64,000 nt of DNA from Spirochaetota bacterium. Lineage in GTDB: Bacteria; Spirochaetota; UBA4802; UB4802. Location: contig JARYLT010000001.1 of assembly GCA_029907515.1 (NCBI GenBank), positions 35,701 to 99,700 on the forward strand. Reading direction: 5' to 3'. Each line of letters opens with the position of its first letter. Within the stretch, counting starts at the first letter, position 1. A program made the translations under genes and the position numbers. The notes below the pieces were generated by a model. The model saw nothing but the letters and a program-made list of their open reading frames with translations, did not search any database and was not told where the DNA came from. Shown here piece after piece: positions 19,883 through 29,491 of this stretch.

Positions 19883-20003
19883 AAGTTATAACTTCCTTAT
19901 ATTGTAAAATAATATTTCAGTATGGTTTAACGTGGTATTTTTGCAGATTTACTATGATTGATAGTAGACTATACCACGAAAAAAAATATTTGCAAAAATT
20001 AAT

Positions 20004-20014
20004 GTATGACATAC
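20004..20014. promoter_or_regulatory. Palindrome GTATGACATAC upstream of the 20058 gene
   Basis: Perfect 11-bp palindrome; related half-sites GTATGTC (20030) and GTATGAC at the start codon. Confidence 0.4.
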
Positions 20015-20057
20015 TATATAATGCAATTTGTATGTCAATATTTATTAGGGGGTTTGT

Positions 20058-20708
20058 ATGACACAGGCAACAGTTCAGGCATTGCAGGGTTTGCGTGATT
20101 TATCCATGGTAAAATGGTATATTATTCCATTACTGGCAATTGTTTTTTATATTTATACAAAAGAAATCAAGGAAGCACGTAAAACCGGTGACTGGGATGC
20201 AGTATTTGCAGGGTTAACCATATTTGGTGTAGATTTTTTTAATGAAACGTGGAACGGATGGGTGATGTATTTAACACAACGTTCTGCAGTGTGGACAACA
20301 CCTGGTGATACGGCATTACGCACCATGGTTGGGTGGAATATTGAGATAATGTTTATGTTCACATTATTAGGGATCATCTTTTATCATACATTATCGGGAA
20401 AGGATATGAAAATCTTTGGCATTCCTGAAAAGTGGTTCTGGGCTGTAGTGTATGCAGCATTTTGCGTATTTGTTGAGTGCCTGCTTAATATTGGTGGCCA
20501 TTTAGTGTGGGAATATGAATACTGGAATCTTTCTTTTAAAGGTGTGTGGCTTATCTTTTTATTTGGCTATTTTCATTTCTTTGTTTTTGCTATTATTGTT
20601 ATGGGGCTTTCAACAGTCAAAAAGAAGATTATTGCAGTATCAAGCATTTATGCAGTACCTGTCATCATGAATATAGTAGCACTGGGAATATTGGGCTGGA
20701 ATTATTGA
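20058..20708 (+). CDS. Conserved-looking hypothetical membrane protein
   Basis: Several hydrophobic segments, aromatic-rich; GGGGG SD upstream. Confidence 0.75.
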   Translation: MTQATVQALQGLRDLSMVKWYIIPLLAIVFYIYTKEIKEARKTGDWDAVFAGLTIFGVDFFNETWNGWVMYLTQRSAVWTTPGDTALRTMVGWNIEIMFMFTLLGIIFYHTLSGKDMKIFGIPEKWFWAVVYAAFCVFVECLLNIGGHLVWEYEYWNLSFKGVWLIFLFGYFHFFVFAIIVMGLSTVKKKIIAVSSIYAVPVIMNIVALGILGWNY

Positions 20709-21283
20709 AACGAAGGTGGAATGTCGCTTTGTTTATTGATGTTATAAAAAAGCTCTGAAGGGTCTTCGGCATAAAAGATGAGTTCATCATCCATGATATA
20801 GCGCATCCTTACCTGTTCAAAAAGGAAGCTGATTTTGTATTTTTTTTCTTTGATAAGTTTTTCAATATGGGGAATGCATTGTTTTGAGTACACTGCATGG
20901 AGCGGCTCAGTTTTCCCTGCCCAGCAGGGGATTATGCAGTCATACATATGAGGGATTTGCAGCATAAAAGCAATAAATTCCTGATTTAAGAAAGGCATAT
21001 CAGCTGCGCATACAAAAATGTAATCCGTTGCTGAACGCTTGAGTGCAGTATAGATGCCACCAAGAGGACCAAGACCAGGTATTATATCAGGATATACAGG
21101 TATTGTGAGATAGTTATATTTATCAGTATCGTTTGCAATAATTGAAATTGTTTGAAACAGCGGTTTGAGTGAATGTACAACATGTTCAATCAGTGGCCTG
21201 CCTTTGAACAGGTGTAAGGTTTTGTCGCTACCAAAACGGCTGCTTTTACCACCTGCAAGGATACATGCCTCTATAGCTTCCAT
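20702..21283 (-). CDS. mobA: Molybdenum cofactor guanylyltransferase
   Basis: EACILAGGKSSRFGSDKTLHLFKGRPLIEHV; YPDIIPGLGPLGGIYTAL; VCAADMPFLN. Confidence 0.92.
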   Translation of the reverse strand: MEAIEACILAGGKSSRFGSDKTLHLFKGRPLIEHVVHSLKPLFQTISIIANDTDKYNYLTIPVYPDIIPGLGPLGGIYTALKRSATDYIFVCAADMPFLNQEFIAFMLQIPHMYDCIIPCWAGKTEPLHAVYSKQCIPHIEKLIKEKKYKISFLFEQVRMRYIMDDELIFYAEDPSELFYNINKQSDIPPSFQ

Positions 21284-21286
21284 AGA

Positions 21287-22171
21287 TTACTGGCGTGTAT
21301 ATCCCATCTGTAGTGCTGAAGCATCCAGAAAATTAGTAATGAGATTTTCTACCGTCAGGTCAAACTGAGATTCATCATGTTGTTTGGTTATGCGAATTGT
21401 TTTTATATATGTGTTGCATTTGTTGCAGTAATCAAAGCGGTATTTTTCATCGGGTTCATAACTGTAATAACCAAGTGTATCGGTGTTTTCATTTCCACAC
21501 GCAACACATTTAACGCGTTTGTATTCCCATTCGCATTCACACAGGGCACAGTGAAGGAATCGTTTGTTGTTTTTTGACTCAACAATTTTAGCCATATCGG
21601 GTAAAAATCCACAAAAAGGACACAAGCCTTCAGTATAATCAGGGAATTGGGTTATATCCTGCAATGCTGCATCTTTAAGAGCAATGAATAATGGCTTGTA
21701 TGCATTTACTGCCATAAATATCAGCTCATCAGTATCAAGTTTATTATTAAGAGCTATCGCCTCAAATGTACTGTCTTTTGATAATAATGCTGTGATTATG
21801 TCTTTGTATAGCTCAGGATTGTCATCAAGGTTTGCAAGCAATGTATCAAATGAGTAAGCGGTTTGATACTGTGTAATAAGCGCAGCTATATTTTTGAACA
21901 TTTTCTTTATGTCAGCAATTATTTCATCAGTGAACTGTAGTGTATGAGGCTGAATCATTGGGTACTGTGTGGTATCAACAATGAGTTTTGAATCAGTAAT
22001 GATTGAGGCAAGGTGTTGAAGGCTTTGAAACTGTAATGAAAAAAGTGACCGATATAGAGCAAAAAGGTCTTCTGAAAACATAGAATTATTCAAAAGCGAT
22101 TCTTTACGCTGTTCAAGATGTTCTGTATGATGTATCATTGGCATAATAAATTTTCCGCTGTTTTCCTGCAA
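21287..22171 (-). CDS. fdhE: Formate dehydrogenase accessory protein FdhE
   Basis: Paired zinc-binding CPFCGFLPDMAKI, CALCECEWEYKRVKCVACGNENTDTLGYY, YCNKCNTYIKTI. Confidence 0.92.
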   Translation of the reverse strand: MQENSGKFIMPMIHHTEHLEQRKESLLNNSMFSEDLFALYRSLFSLQFQSLQHLASIITDSKLIVDTTQYPMIQPHTLQFTDEIIADIKKMFKNIAALITQYQTAYSFDTLLANLDDNPELYKDIITALLSKDSTFEAIALNNKLDTDELIFMAVNAYKPLFIALKDAALQDITQFPDYTEGLCPFCGFLPDMAKIVESKNNKRFLHCALCECEWEYKRVKCVACGNENTDTLGYYSYEPDEKYRFDYCNKCNTYIKTIRITKQHDESQFDLTVENLITNFLDASALQMGYTRQ

Positions 22172-22291
22172 TTGAAGCTATAGTCCTGATGGTGACGTAT
22201 TTGTCAATACTTTACAATGATTTCTTATACAGTTTTTTATAATAACATACGCAATAATGTTTGACAATTATATTATATTAAATTTTTAATG

Positions 22292-22440
22292 AACAAGGTC
22301 TCTTCGAACCCTGTTTTCTAAGGCTCATATAACGCTATGAATGCAGGGTCGAAAGGGTAAAAAGAGAAATCTTTTTGCCTCCCGTGTTTGGAAAGAAGAG
22401 GCAGATACCCTTTTTAAGTAAAAAGGGATGTGTCTGTTTA
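22292..22440 (+). ncRNA. Candidate molybdenum/tungsten cofactor (Moco/Tuco-type) riboswitch and downstream hairpin
   Basis: GTCTCTTC (22298-22305)/GAAGAGGC (22395-22402) closing helix; ACCCTG (22308-22313)/CAGGGT (22344-22349); GGTAAAAAGA-GAAA-TCTTTTTGCC (22356-22379) hairpin; then GCCTCCCG. A CCCTTTTT-AAGT-AAAAAGGG hairpin follows (22408-22427). Lies upstream of formate dehydrogenase. Confidence 0.7.
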
Positions 22441-22574
22441 TACTATTATTGTATTATATGGGAGGCTACGATCACGCCAAAATTTAATACAATAGTGTTA
22501 TTGTTTATCAGGCAGAACTTTATAGTGCTGCATGTTTTGTGAAGAACTACTGTTTATTTTTTCAGGAGGTACTC

Positions 22575-25574
22575 ATGCCGGTTACCAGAAGAGATTTGTT
22601 TAAATTAACAGGAGTCACGGCAGCGGGTTCATTTTTGGGTGGAGTAACCTTCTTAACAGGATGTAAATCCACTGACAAGTTAAGAGGGGCAAAGGAATCC
22701 ACCACTATATGCCCGTTCTGTGGTGTTGGTTGCGGTATTATTGTATCATCGCGTGATGGCAAAGTAATAAATGCCGAAGGCGATCCAGATCATCCAATTA
22801 ACGAAGGTGCTCTTTGTTCAAAGGGAATGTCGTTATACCAGATAGCAGTAAATCCGGTAAAACGGCGTCTTGATAAAGTTTACTATCGTAAACCTTTTAG
22901 TGAAGAGTGGGAAACGTTAAGCTGGGATGATGCTATCAAAATGATAGCTCAGCGAGTAAAAGAAACCCGTGATAGAACATTTCTAGAGAAGGAAAATGGC
23001 ATTACAGTAAACCGTTGTGATGGCTTAGCAGGATTTGGTGGTGCAGCACTGGATAATGAGGAGTGCTATGCATGGTCAAAGTGTGCTCGTCTGCTGGGAA
23101 TAACACGGTTAGAACATCAGGCACGGCTTTGACACAGCTCAACTGTCGCCAGTTTGGCGGCTTCATTTGGCCGTGGTGCAATGACAAATCACTGGATTGA
23201 TATTCAGCATGCCGATGTTGTCATGATCATTGGCAGCAATGCTGCTGAAAACCATCCCATATCATTTAAGTGGGTTCAGCGGGCACGTGATAAAGGTGGC
23301 AAGCTTATCAGTGTTGATCCACGGTTTACCCGTACATCTTCACTGGCTGACCTGTATGCACCAATACGTCCCGGTACTGATATTGTATTTATCAACGGTA
23401 TCATTAACTATGCATTGCAGAATGATCTTATCCAGAAAGAATATGTGGTTAAGTATACCAATGCAGCATATCTGATAGATCCCGGTTTTGCTTTTAATGA
23501 TGGAATCTTCAGTGGATATAATCCTGCTGAACGCAAATATGACAAAAAGACATGGAAATATCAGCTTGATGCTGATGGCATACCCTTAAAGGATGAATCA
23601 TTGCAGAATCCTCAGTGTGTATACCAGCTTTTGAAGAAACACATGTCACGCTATACACCTGAAAAGGTTTCTGCAGCTACAGGCTGTCCAGTTGACACAT
23701 TTAAGAAAGTTGCTGAACTGTATACCAGCACTCATAAACCTGACAGGGTTGCCACAATACTGTATGCGATGGGCGCAACTCAGCATACTATTGGGGTTCA
23801 AAATATACGTTCATATGTAATATTGCAGCTACTAATGGGAAATATTGGTCTGGCTGGTGGTGGTATTAATGCATTGCGTGGAGAATCTAATGTTCAGGGC
23901 TCTACTGACCATGCAATACTGTGGCATATATTACCGGGCTATCTTGATGCCCCCAAAGTATTTGGCCCCAAGAAGGATACTGACCTTAAGACATGGATTG
24001 CTAACAACACGCCAACCACCAAGGATCCAATGAGTGTTAACTGGTGGCAGAATAAACCAAAATATATGATTAGCTTACTTAAAGCCTGGTTTGGCGATAA
24101 TGCCACAAAAGAAAATGATTTTGGATTTGACTGGCTACCAAAAGCATCTAAGCCACACTCACATGTCCACATTTATGAAGAGTTATATGCTGGCAGTAAA
24201 ATAGAAGGTGCAATTTTAATGGGTACCAATCCTGTTGTTGGCGGACCAAATTCCATGAAAGAAGCCAGGTCGCTGGAAAAGCTTAACTGGCTGGTATGTG
24301 CTGACCTATGGGAAACTGAAACATCTATTTTCTGGAAGCGCCCGGGTGCAAATCCCAAAACCATTAAGACTGAGGTATTTTTACTGCCAATGGCATCTTC
24401 CGTTGAAAAAGAAGGAAGTGTATCTAACTCAGGAAGGTGGGCACAGTGGCGATATAAAGCACAAAATCCACCCGGAGAGGCAATTACAGACCTTGATTTT
24501 ATTGACAGGCTTTTCAGGGCGGTGAGAAAGTTATATGAAGATGACGTAAAGGCAGGCAAGAAGGTTGCCAACCCTGATCCAATTCTGAAAGCGTACTGGA
24601 ATTTTACTCCTGAAGGTCATCATGAGCCGGATCCTCATATGGTGGCAAAGGAGATCAATGGATTTGAGTGGAAAAAGAATGGAGAACACGGTGATCAGAT
24701 AGAAAACTTTACAAAGCTTACCGATGATGGCAAGACAGTATGTGGCAACTGGCTTTATAGCGGAAGCTATAATGAAGATGGCAATAACATGGCCAGACGC
24801 AGCAAGAAGGATAAAACCAGGATGGGCATGTATCATGGATGGGCATGGGCATGGCCTATGAACAGAAGGATTATCTATAATCGTGCAAGCGTCAATATGA
24901 AAGGAGAGCCATGGAATCCCAAAAAGCCGGTGATATGGTGGGATGGCGATGAGTGGAAAGGTGATGTGCCGGATGGTCCTGCTCCAGCAGGGGAAAAATT
25001 GCCATTTATCATGCTACCAGAAGGCGTTGGACGACTCTTTGCTCCAACTCTCAATGATGGGCCATTCCCCGAACATTATGAAGCAGTAGAGTCAGTAACA
25101 CGGAATATATTCAATTCACAGCAGTATAACCCGGCTGTGTCACTGTATCCAGGTACTCAGGGTGAGTTTGGTACAAGTGCACGGTTCCCGTATATTGGAA
25201 CATCATACAGGGTAACCGAACACTGGCAGGCAGGAGCAATGACACGAAACCTGCCATGGTTAGATGAGCTTGTACCGGATATGTTCTGTGAAATAAGCCC
25301 AAGTTTAGCTGCAAAGAAGGGAATCAAGAATGGTGATAAAGTTATCATCTCATCACAGCGTGGTTCAATTGAAACCTATGCGCTGGTAACTGAAAGGGTA
25401 CAGCCATTGAAGGTAAACGGGCAGATGGTTGAGATGGTTGGTATGGTATGGCATTTTGGTTATGGCGGGCACGCTTCAGGTTCATCCTGTAACTTCCTGA
25501 CACCACAGTGCGGTGATCCCAATACGTTTATACCAGAATTCAAAGTATTTCTGGTTGATATACGAAAGGCTTAA
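22575..25574 (+). CDS. fdhA: Formate dehydrogenase alpha subunit, selenocysteine-containing, Tat-exported (FdnG/FdoG-like)
   Basis: ORFs 22539-23132 and 23154-25574 share a frame and are separated by a single TGA (23130-23132) in LEHQARL-U-HSSTVASLAASFGRGAMTNHW. Tat motif RRDLFKLTG; CPFCGVGCG 4Fe-4S site; AGGAGGT SD. Confidence 0.96.
23130..23170 (+). promoter_or_regulatory. Bacterial SECIS-like element
   Basis: 12 nt after the UGA: GTCGCC (23145-23150) AGTTT GGCGGC (23156-23161), a 6-bp stem (one U-G) with GU in the loop, as in E. coli fdh SECIS elements. Confidence 0.85.
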
Positions 25575-25590
25575 GTGAGGAGGTGGGACT

Positions 25591-26415
25591 ATGTCAGAGA
25601 AAGCGTTTTTAGTTGATATATCAAAATGTCAGGGTTGCAGAGGCTGTCAGGTTGCCTGCAAGCAGTGGAATGGATTGCCCGGTGAAAAAACCACCTTCTT
25701 TGGGGGTCCGGAGTATACCAATCCTGCCAATCTGTCGGCATTAACCTGGAACCATGTGGTGTTTTATCCCTTAGATAAAAGCAATCCGGAAAGGCCAGTA
25801 TGGAACATCAAACATACTAAATGCTATCACTGTGCAGAAGCTAACTGTATAGCAGTATGTCCTCAGATGGCTATATCCAAGGTGGATGGCTGGACCGTTA
25901 TTGACCAGGAAAAATGTATTGGATGCGGTGCATGTGTGAGTGCATGTGTGTATAAAGTACCAGGCTTGAGTGAAATAAACCATAAGAATGATATGGGACA
26001 GCTTATCATTCACCGGGGAAAATCGCATAAGTGTAATGCCTGTACGCTGAACAAGCGTGATATTCCTGCATGCGTTTCAACCTGTCCCTCCGGTGCATTG
26101 CAGTTTGGACACCGTCAGGCTATAATTAAAAAAGCCCTGAAACGGGTAAAAGAACTTAAAAAAGATTTTCCCAACGCAAGTGTGTATGGGCTAGATGAAT
26201 TTGGTGGCCTTGGTGTAATAACTGTTCTCAGAGATAAGCCAGAAAAATACGGATTGCCCGTTGGCAAAGATGCTCAGAAGATTGACCTTTCACAGTTTGA
26301 TTCAATCAACAGCATCTATCATACACTGTCAGTATTTACCATGGGCATTCCCTATCTGCAGAAAAAGGCATACACGGTTGCAAAAGCGCTTGCAGGTGCC
26401 GGGAAGAAAGCATAA
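25591..26415 (+). CDS. Formate dehydrogenase iron-sulfur (beta) subunit
   Basis: CQGCRGCQVACKQWN, CYHCAEANCIAVCP, CIGCGACVSAC, CNACTLNKRDIPACVSTCPSGAL. Confidence 0.94.
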   Translation: MSEKAFLVDISKCQGCRGCQVACKQWNGLPGEKTTFFGGPEYTNPANLSALTWNHVVFYPLDKSNPERPVWNIKHTKCYHCAEANCIAVCPQMAISKVDGWTVIDQEKCIGCGACVSACVYKVPGLSEINHKNDMGQLIIHRGKSHKCNACTLNKRDIPACVSTCPSGALQFGHRQAIIKKALKRVKELKKDFPNASVYGLDEFGGLGVITVLRDKPEKYGLPVGKDAQKIDLSQFDSINSIYHTLSVFTMGIPYLQKKAYTVAKALAGAGKKA

Positions 26416-26443
26416 GCAAAAAAAAATTTATGTAAGGTAACAT

Positions 26444-26474
26444 AAAGGGCAGGTGTCAACACCTGCCCTTTTTT
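26444..26474. terminator. Rho-independent bidirectional terminator
   Basis: AAAGGGCAGGTGT-CA-ACACCTGCCCTTT followed by TTT; perfect 13-bp stem between convergent genes. Confidence 0.93.
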
Positions 26475-26493
26475 ACAGTAACTATCGCACATG

Positions 26494-27822
26494 TCAAACT
26501 GTAGGATGGTAAATGTCTTCAGGAAAATTTTTGAGTATGGATGATGGTATGGCATTTGCCTTTGCTATTTGGGCATACAATTTGCCACTTGGTTTTATTG
26601 TTCGTTTTTGTGTTTTAAAATCAACCGCTACAAGACCAAACTGTGACATATATCCTTGCGCCCATTCAAAATTATCAATGAGTGACCAGTGGAAGTAGCC
26701 TTTAATATCAACGCCTTCCTGTAATGCCTTATGCATCATTTTAAGGTGATCAATCAACACATTCTGGCGCCAGGCATCATTATGGGTGCCAATACCATTT
26801 TCGGTAATGTAAATGGGAAGGTTGGGGAAAGCATGATGCATTCGTTTGATTGCCAGATAAAAGCCTTCAGGATAGGGTTCCCAGCCCAGACCTGCACACA
26901 GTTTGTCTGTGCCACATAGAGGGTTGTCTGTTGCTGATGTTGCAAGGTCTTTTAGTTTCAGTGATACTCTGATAAAATTATAAAAATTTAATCCAATAAA
27001 ATCGTTTGCATTAACAAGTTCATTATGCCTTGAAAAAAGTTGGAAGGGAAGTTTCCCTTTCTGTAATGCACGGATAACTGCTCCATTAAACATATAATCC
27101 ACAAATTGTGATAGTAGTTTGTCCATAATGTTAGAAGGGTTATATGGTTTAACTATCTGTACATTATGTACTATACCAACCTTAGCGTCAGGGTAAACAG
27201 ATTTGATAGTATGATAGGCAATAGCATGCATCAGCATAACAGTGCCCAACGCTTTAATGGCTTTGAATATATTTTTTTCACCAGGAGCAAACATGTCGGT
27301 AAGGTAGCCTAACATCACGATGCTTGGCTCATTTATAGTATTCCAGTATTTGACCTTGCCTTTAAACGTTGTTGCTAAAACACGGCAGAATTGTGCAAAA
27401 TGGTCTAAATGTTCTCTGTCACGGTTAAGGAGCCCACCCTCATTACACCACCATATGGGTAATGTAAAATGAAAAAGCGTAACAAATGGAGTAACCTTTC
27501 GTTTTAAAAGCTCATCAATCATGGTTACATAGTGGTCCAGTGCCTTTTTATCCAGGGTGCCAGGTTGTGGGAAAACCCGTGACCATTCAATGGACATACG
27601 ATAGGCATTGCAGTTTAATTTTTTTAAAAGGTCAAAGTCCTGTTTATAACGGTTCCAGTGATCACATGCAATCAGAGCACTATCATTATTTTTTATTTTG
27701 CCGCTTTTTTCAAAAAGCCACCAATTATTATTGGTGTTGCCACCTTCTATCTGATGGGCAGCAGTTGCTGTACCCCATAAAAAGCCTTTGCGGAAATGTA
27801 TGTCGTTTGATTGTGCTGGCAT
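26494..27822 (-). CDS. GH1 family beta-glucosidase
   Basis: FLWGTATAAHQIEGG; NTINEPSIV; IYITENGIG; C-terminal GYFHWSLIDNFEWAQGY. Confidence 0.95.
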   Translation of the reverse strand: MPAQSNDIHFRKGFLWGTATAAHQIEGGNTNNNWWLFEKSGKIKNNDSALIACDHWNRYKQDFDLLKKLNCNAYRMSIEWSRVFPQPGTLDKKALDHYVTMIDELLKRKVTPFVTLFHFTLPIWWCNEGGLLNRDREHLDHFAQFCRVLATTFKGKVKYWNTINEPSIVMLGYLTDMFAPGEKNIFKAIKALGTVMLMHAIAYHTIKSVYPDAKVGIVHNVQIVKPYNPSNIMDKLLSQFVDYMFNGAVIRALQKGKLPFQLFSRHNELVNANDFIGLNFYNFIRVSLKLKDLATSATDNPLCGTDKLCAGLGWEPYPEGFYLAIKRMHHAFPNLPIYITENGIGTHNDAWRQNVLIDHLKMMHKALQEGVDIKGYFHWSLIDNFEWAQGYMSQFGLVAVDFKTQKRTIKPSGKLYAQIAKANAIPSSILKNFPEDIYHPTV

Positions 27823-28039
27823 ACGCAGTCTCCTTTATTATATTAGGAATTAGTTGCATATAATCTAATCCATGTTTTTTAGTAAAAATGTAGTTATACA
27901 AAAAAATCAATAAAAAAATATTCATGGGGCGATAGTTACTGTAACAAAATTCTTGTGAATGAATCATAGTGTAAAAAAAAGTAATTGCATAAAATTACAT
28001 TTGCATACAATATATTCTATAGAAAGAAAGAAAACCATC

Positions 28040-29476
28040 ATGAGTATTCAGACACTGATAACATTATTTGATTGGCGCAGTTTAATTGATATTCCCATTC
28101 TGTCATTTATTGTCTTTTTGTTTTATACAACTCTGCGTTCTTCCGGATCATGGCGTATTGGTTTGGGTATAATTGTTGCATTATTATTTTATCTTATAGC
28201 CCGTTTTATAAGACTTCCTGGAGTTGAATGGGTTTTCAATAACGTTAGTAATATTGCGTTAATAGCATTAATTGTAATTTTTCAGCCTGAAATCCGTAAA
28301 ATATTTGAAAGAGCAGCATCAACGTTTAAGGTAAAAAAACTTCTTAAAGAATCATCCGGATTTTTTACTGAGATAGCAAAAGCTACGTTTGTGCTGGCCC
28401 AGAAACGCTGGGGTGCCATTATAGTTATACCAGGAAAAGATGAGGTTGAGAATAAAATTAATGGCGGCTTTATCATTAATGCTGAGGTAAGCGTGCCGCT
28501 TATTGTAAGCATATTTGATCCTCACTCGCCAGGCCATGATGGTGCAATGTTGGTAGAAAATGCTAAAATTGTGGGTTTTGGATTCAGGCTGCCACTATCG
28601 TCATCTGAAACGTTAGATTACCGGTTTGGTACACGTCACCATGCATCATTGGGATTATCCGAAGCGTGTGATGCTCTGATTATCACTGTATCTGAAGAAC
28701 GAGGTACAGTATCAGTTTTCCATACTGGTTCATACATACAGGCTGACAGTGAGGAAAAATTAGAACGTGAAATAAAAAGTCACCTGCAGAATGTAAGCTT
28801 GTTTTTTCCCATTACAACAAGACGTAGATCCAAAAGCATTCGCTTAGCAGAGGCTTTTATGAGCCTGATTGTTGGTTGCTGTATATGGCTTGCTATTGCC
28901 ATTAATGCAAGTCAGGTAGTGCAGCGTACCTATACAATACCTGTGCAATACAATCTTCCACCCAAAATGGTAATAATAGGTGAAAAGCCACAGACGGTGC
29001 GTATATCAGTATCAGGCTCAGCCAGCGAAATAGAAAGTATTAGGGCTTATGAGCTGAAAGCTTTTATTGACCTTATCGATGTATCACCTGGCGAGCACTC
29101 AGTGAATTTACAGCGGAAAAATTTTAATGTTAGCAATGATGTCAATATTATTGATATAGAACCCCCTCAGCTAAAACTTGTACTGCATACCATGCAGCAG
29201 CGTGATGTTGAAATAAAACCACAGCTTGTTGGGTCATTACCGCCAGGCTATGAAATTACTTCTATAGATGTAAGCCCTTCAAAAATTCCAGTATTATATA
29301 CCACATATCTTGAAAACCCGGACGATATCTATTTGACGACAGCACCAATATATATTAATTGTATTCAGCAAAGTGTTAAACTGACAACAAAGATCGTTGC
29401 ACCACAGGGTGTGTATCCGCTGGATATATCAAACTGGCCTGATGTAACGGTGAATATTTATGTTCACAAAAAATAG
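28040..29476 (+). CDS. Diadenylate cyclase (CdaA/DAC) fused to YbbR/CdaR-like domain
   Basis: N-terminal TM segments, DAC motifs PGHDGAMLVENAKIVG and GTRHHASLGLSEACDALIITVSEERGTVS; then a TM segment and YbbR-like C-terminal repeats. Confidence 0.9.
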   Translation: MSIQTLITLFDWRSLIDIPILSFIVFLFYTTLRSSGSWRIGLGIIVALLFYLIARFIRLPGVEWVFNNVSNIALIALIVIFQPEIRKIFERAASTFKVKKLLKESSGFFTEIAKATFVLAQKRWGAIIVIPGKDEVENKINGGFIINAEVSVPLIVSIFDPHSPGHDGAMLVENAKIVGFGFRLPLSSSETLDYRFGTRHHASLGLSEACDALIITVSEERGTVSVFHTGSYIQADSEEKLEREIKSHLQNVSLFFPITTRRRSKSIRLAEAFMSLIVGCCIWLAIAINASQVVQRTYTIPVQYNLPPKMVIIGEKPQTVRISVSGSASEIESIRAYELKAFIDLIDVSPGEHSVNLQRKNFNVSNDVNIIDIEPPQLKLVLHTMQQRDVEIKPQLVGSLPPGYEITSIDVSPSKIPVLYTTYLENPDDIYLTTAPIYINCIQQSVKLTTKIVAPQGVYPLDISNWPDVTVNIYVHKK

Positions 29477-29491
29477 TTTGGGGAGCTTATT

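Noticed and set aside
22290-22400. SRP/4.5S RNA or tRNA-Sec in the fdhA leader
   Set aside because: No GGAAGGAAGCAGCC-type SRP core and no canonical T-arm/acceptor stem; the fold fits a Moco-type riboswitch better.
22539-25574. Formate dehydrogenase broken into two ORFs, as if a pseudogene
   Set aside because: Same frame, single TGA at the known Sec position, SECIS-like hairpin directly downstream.
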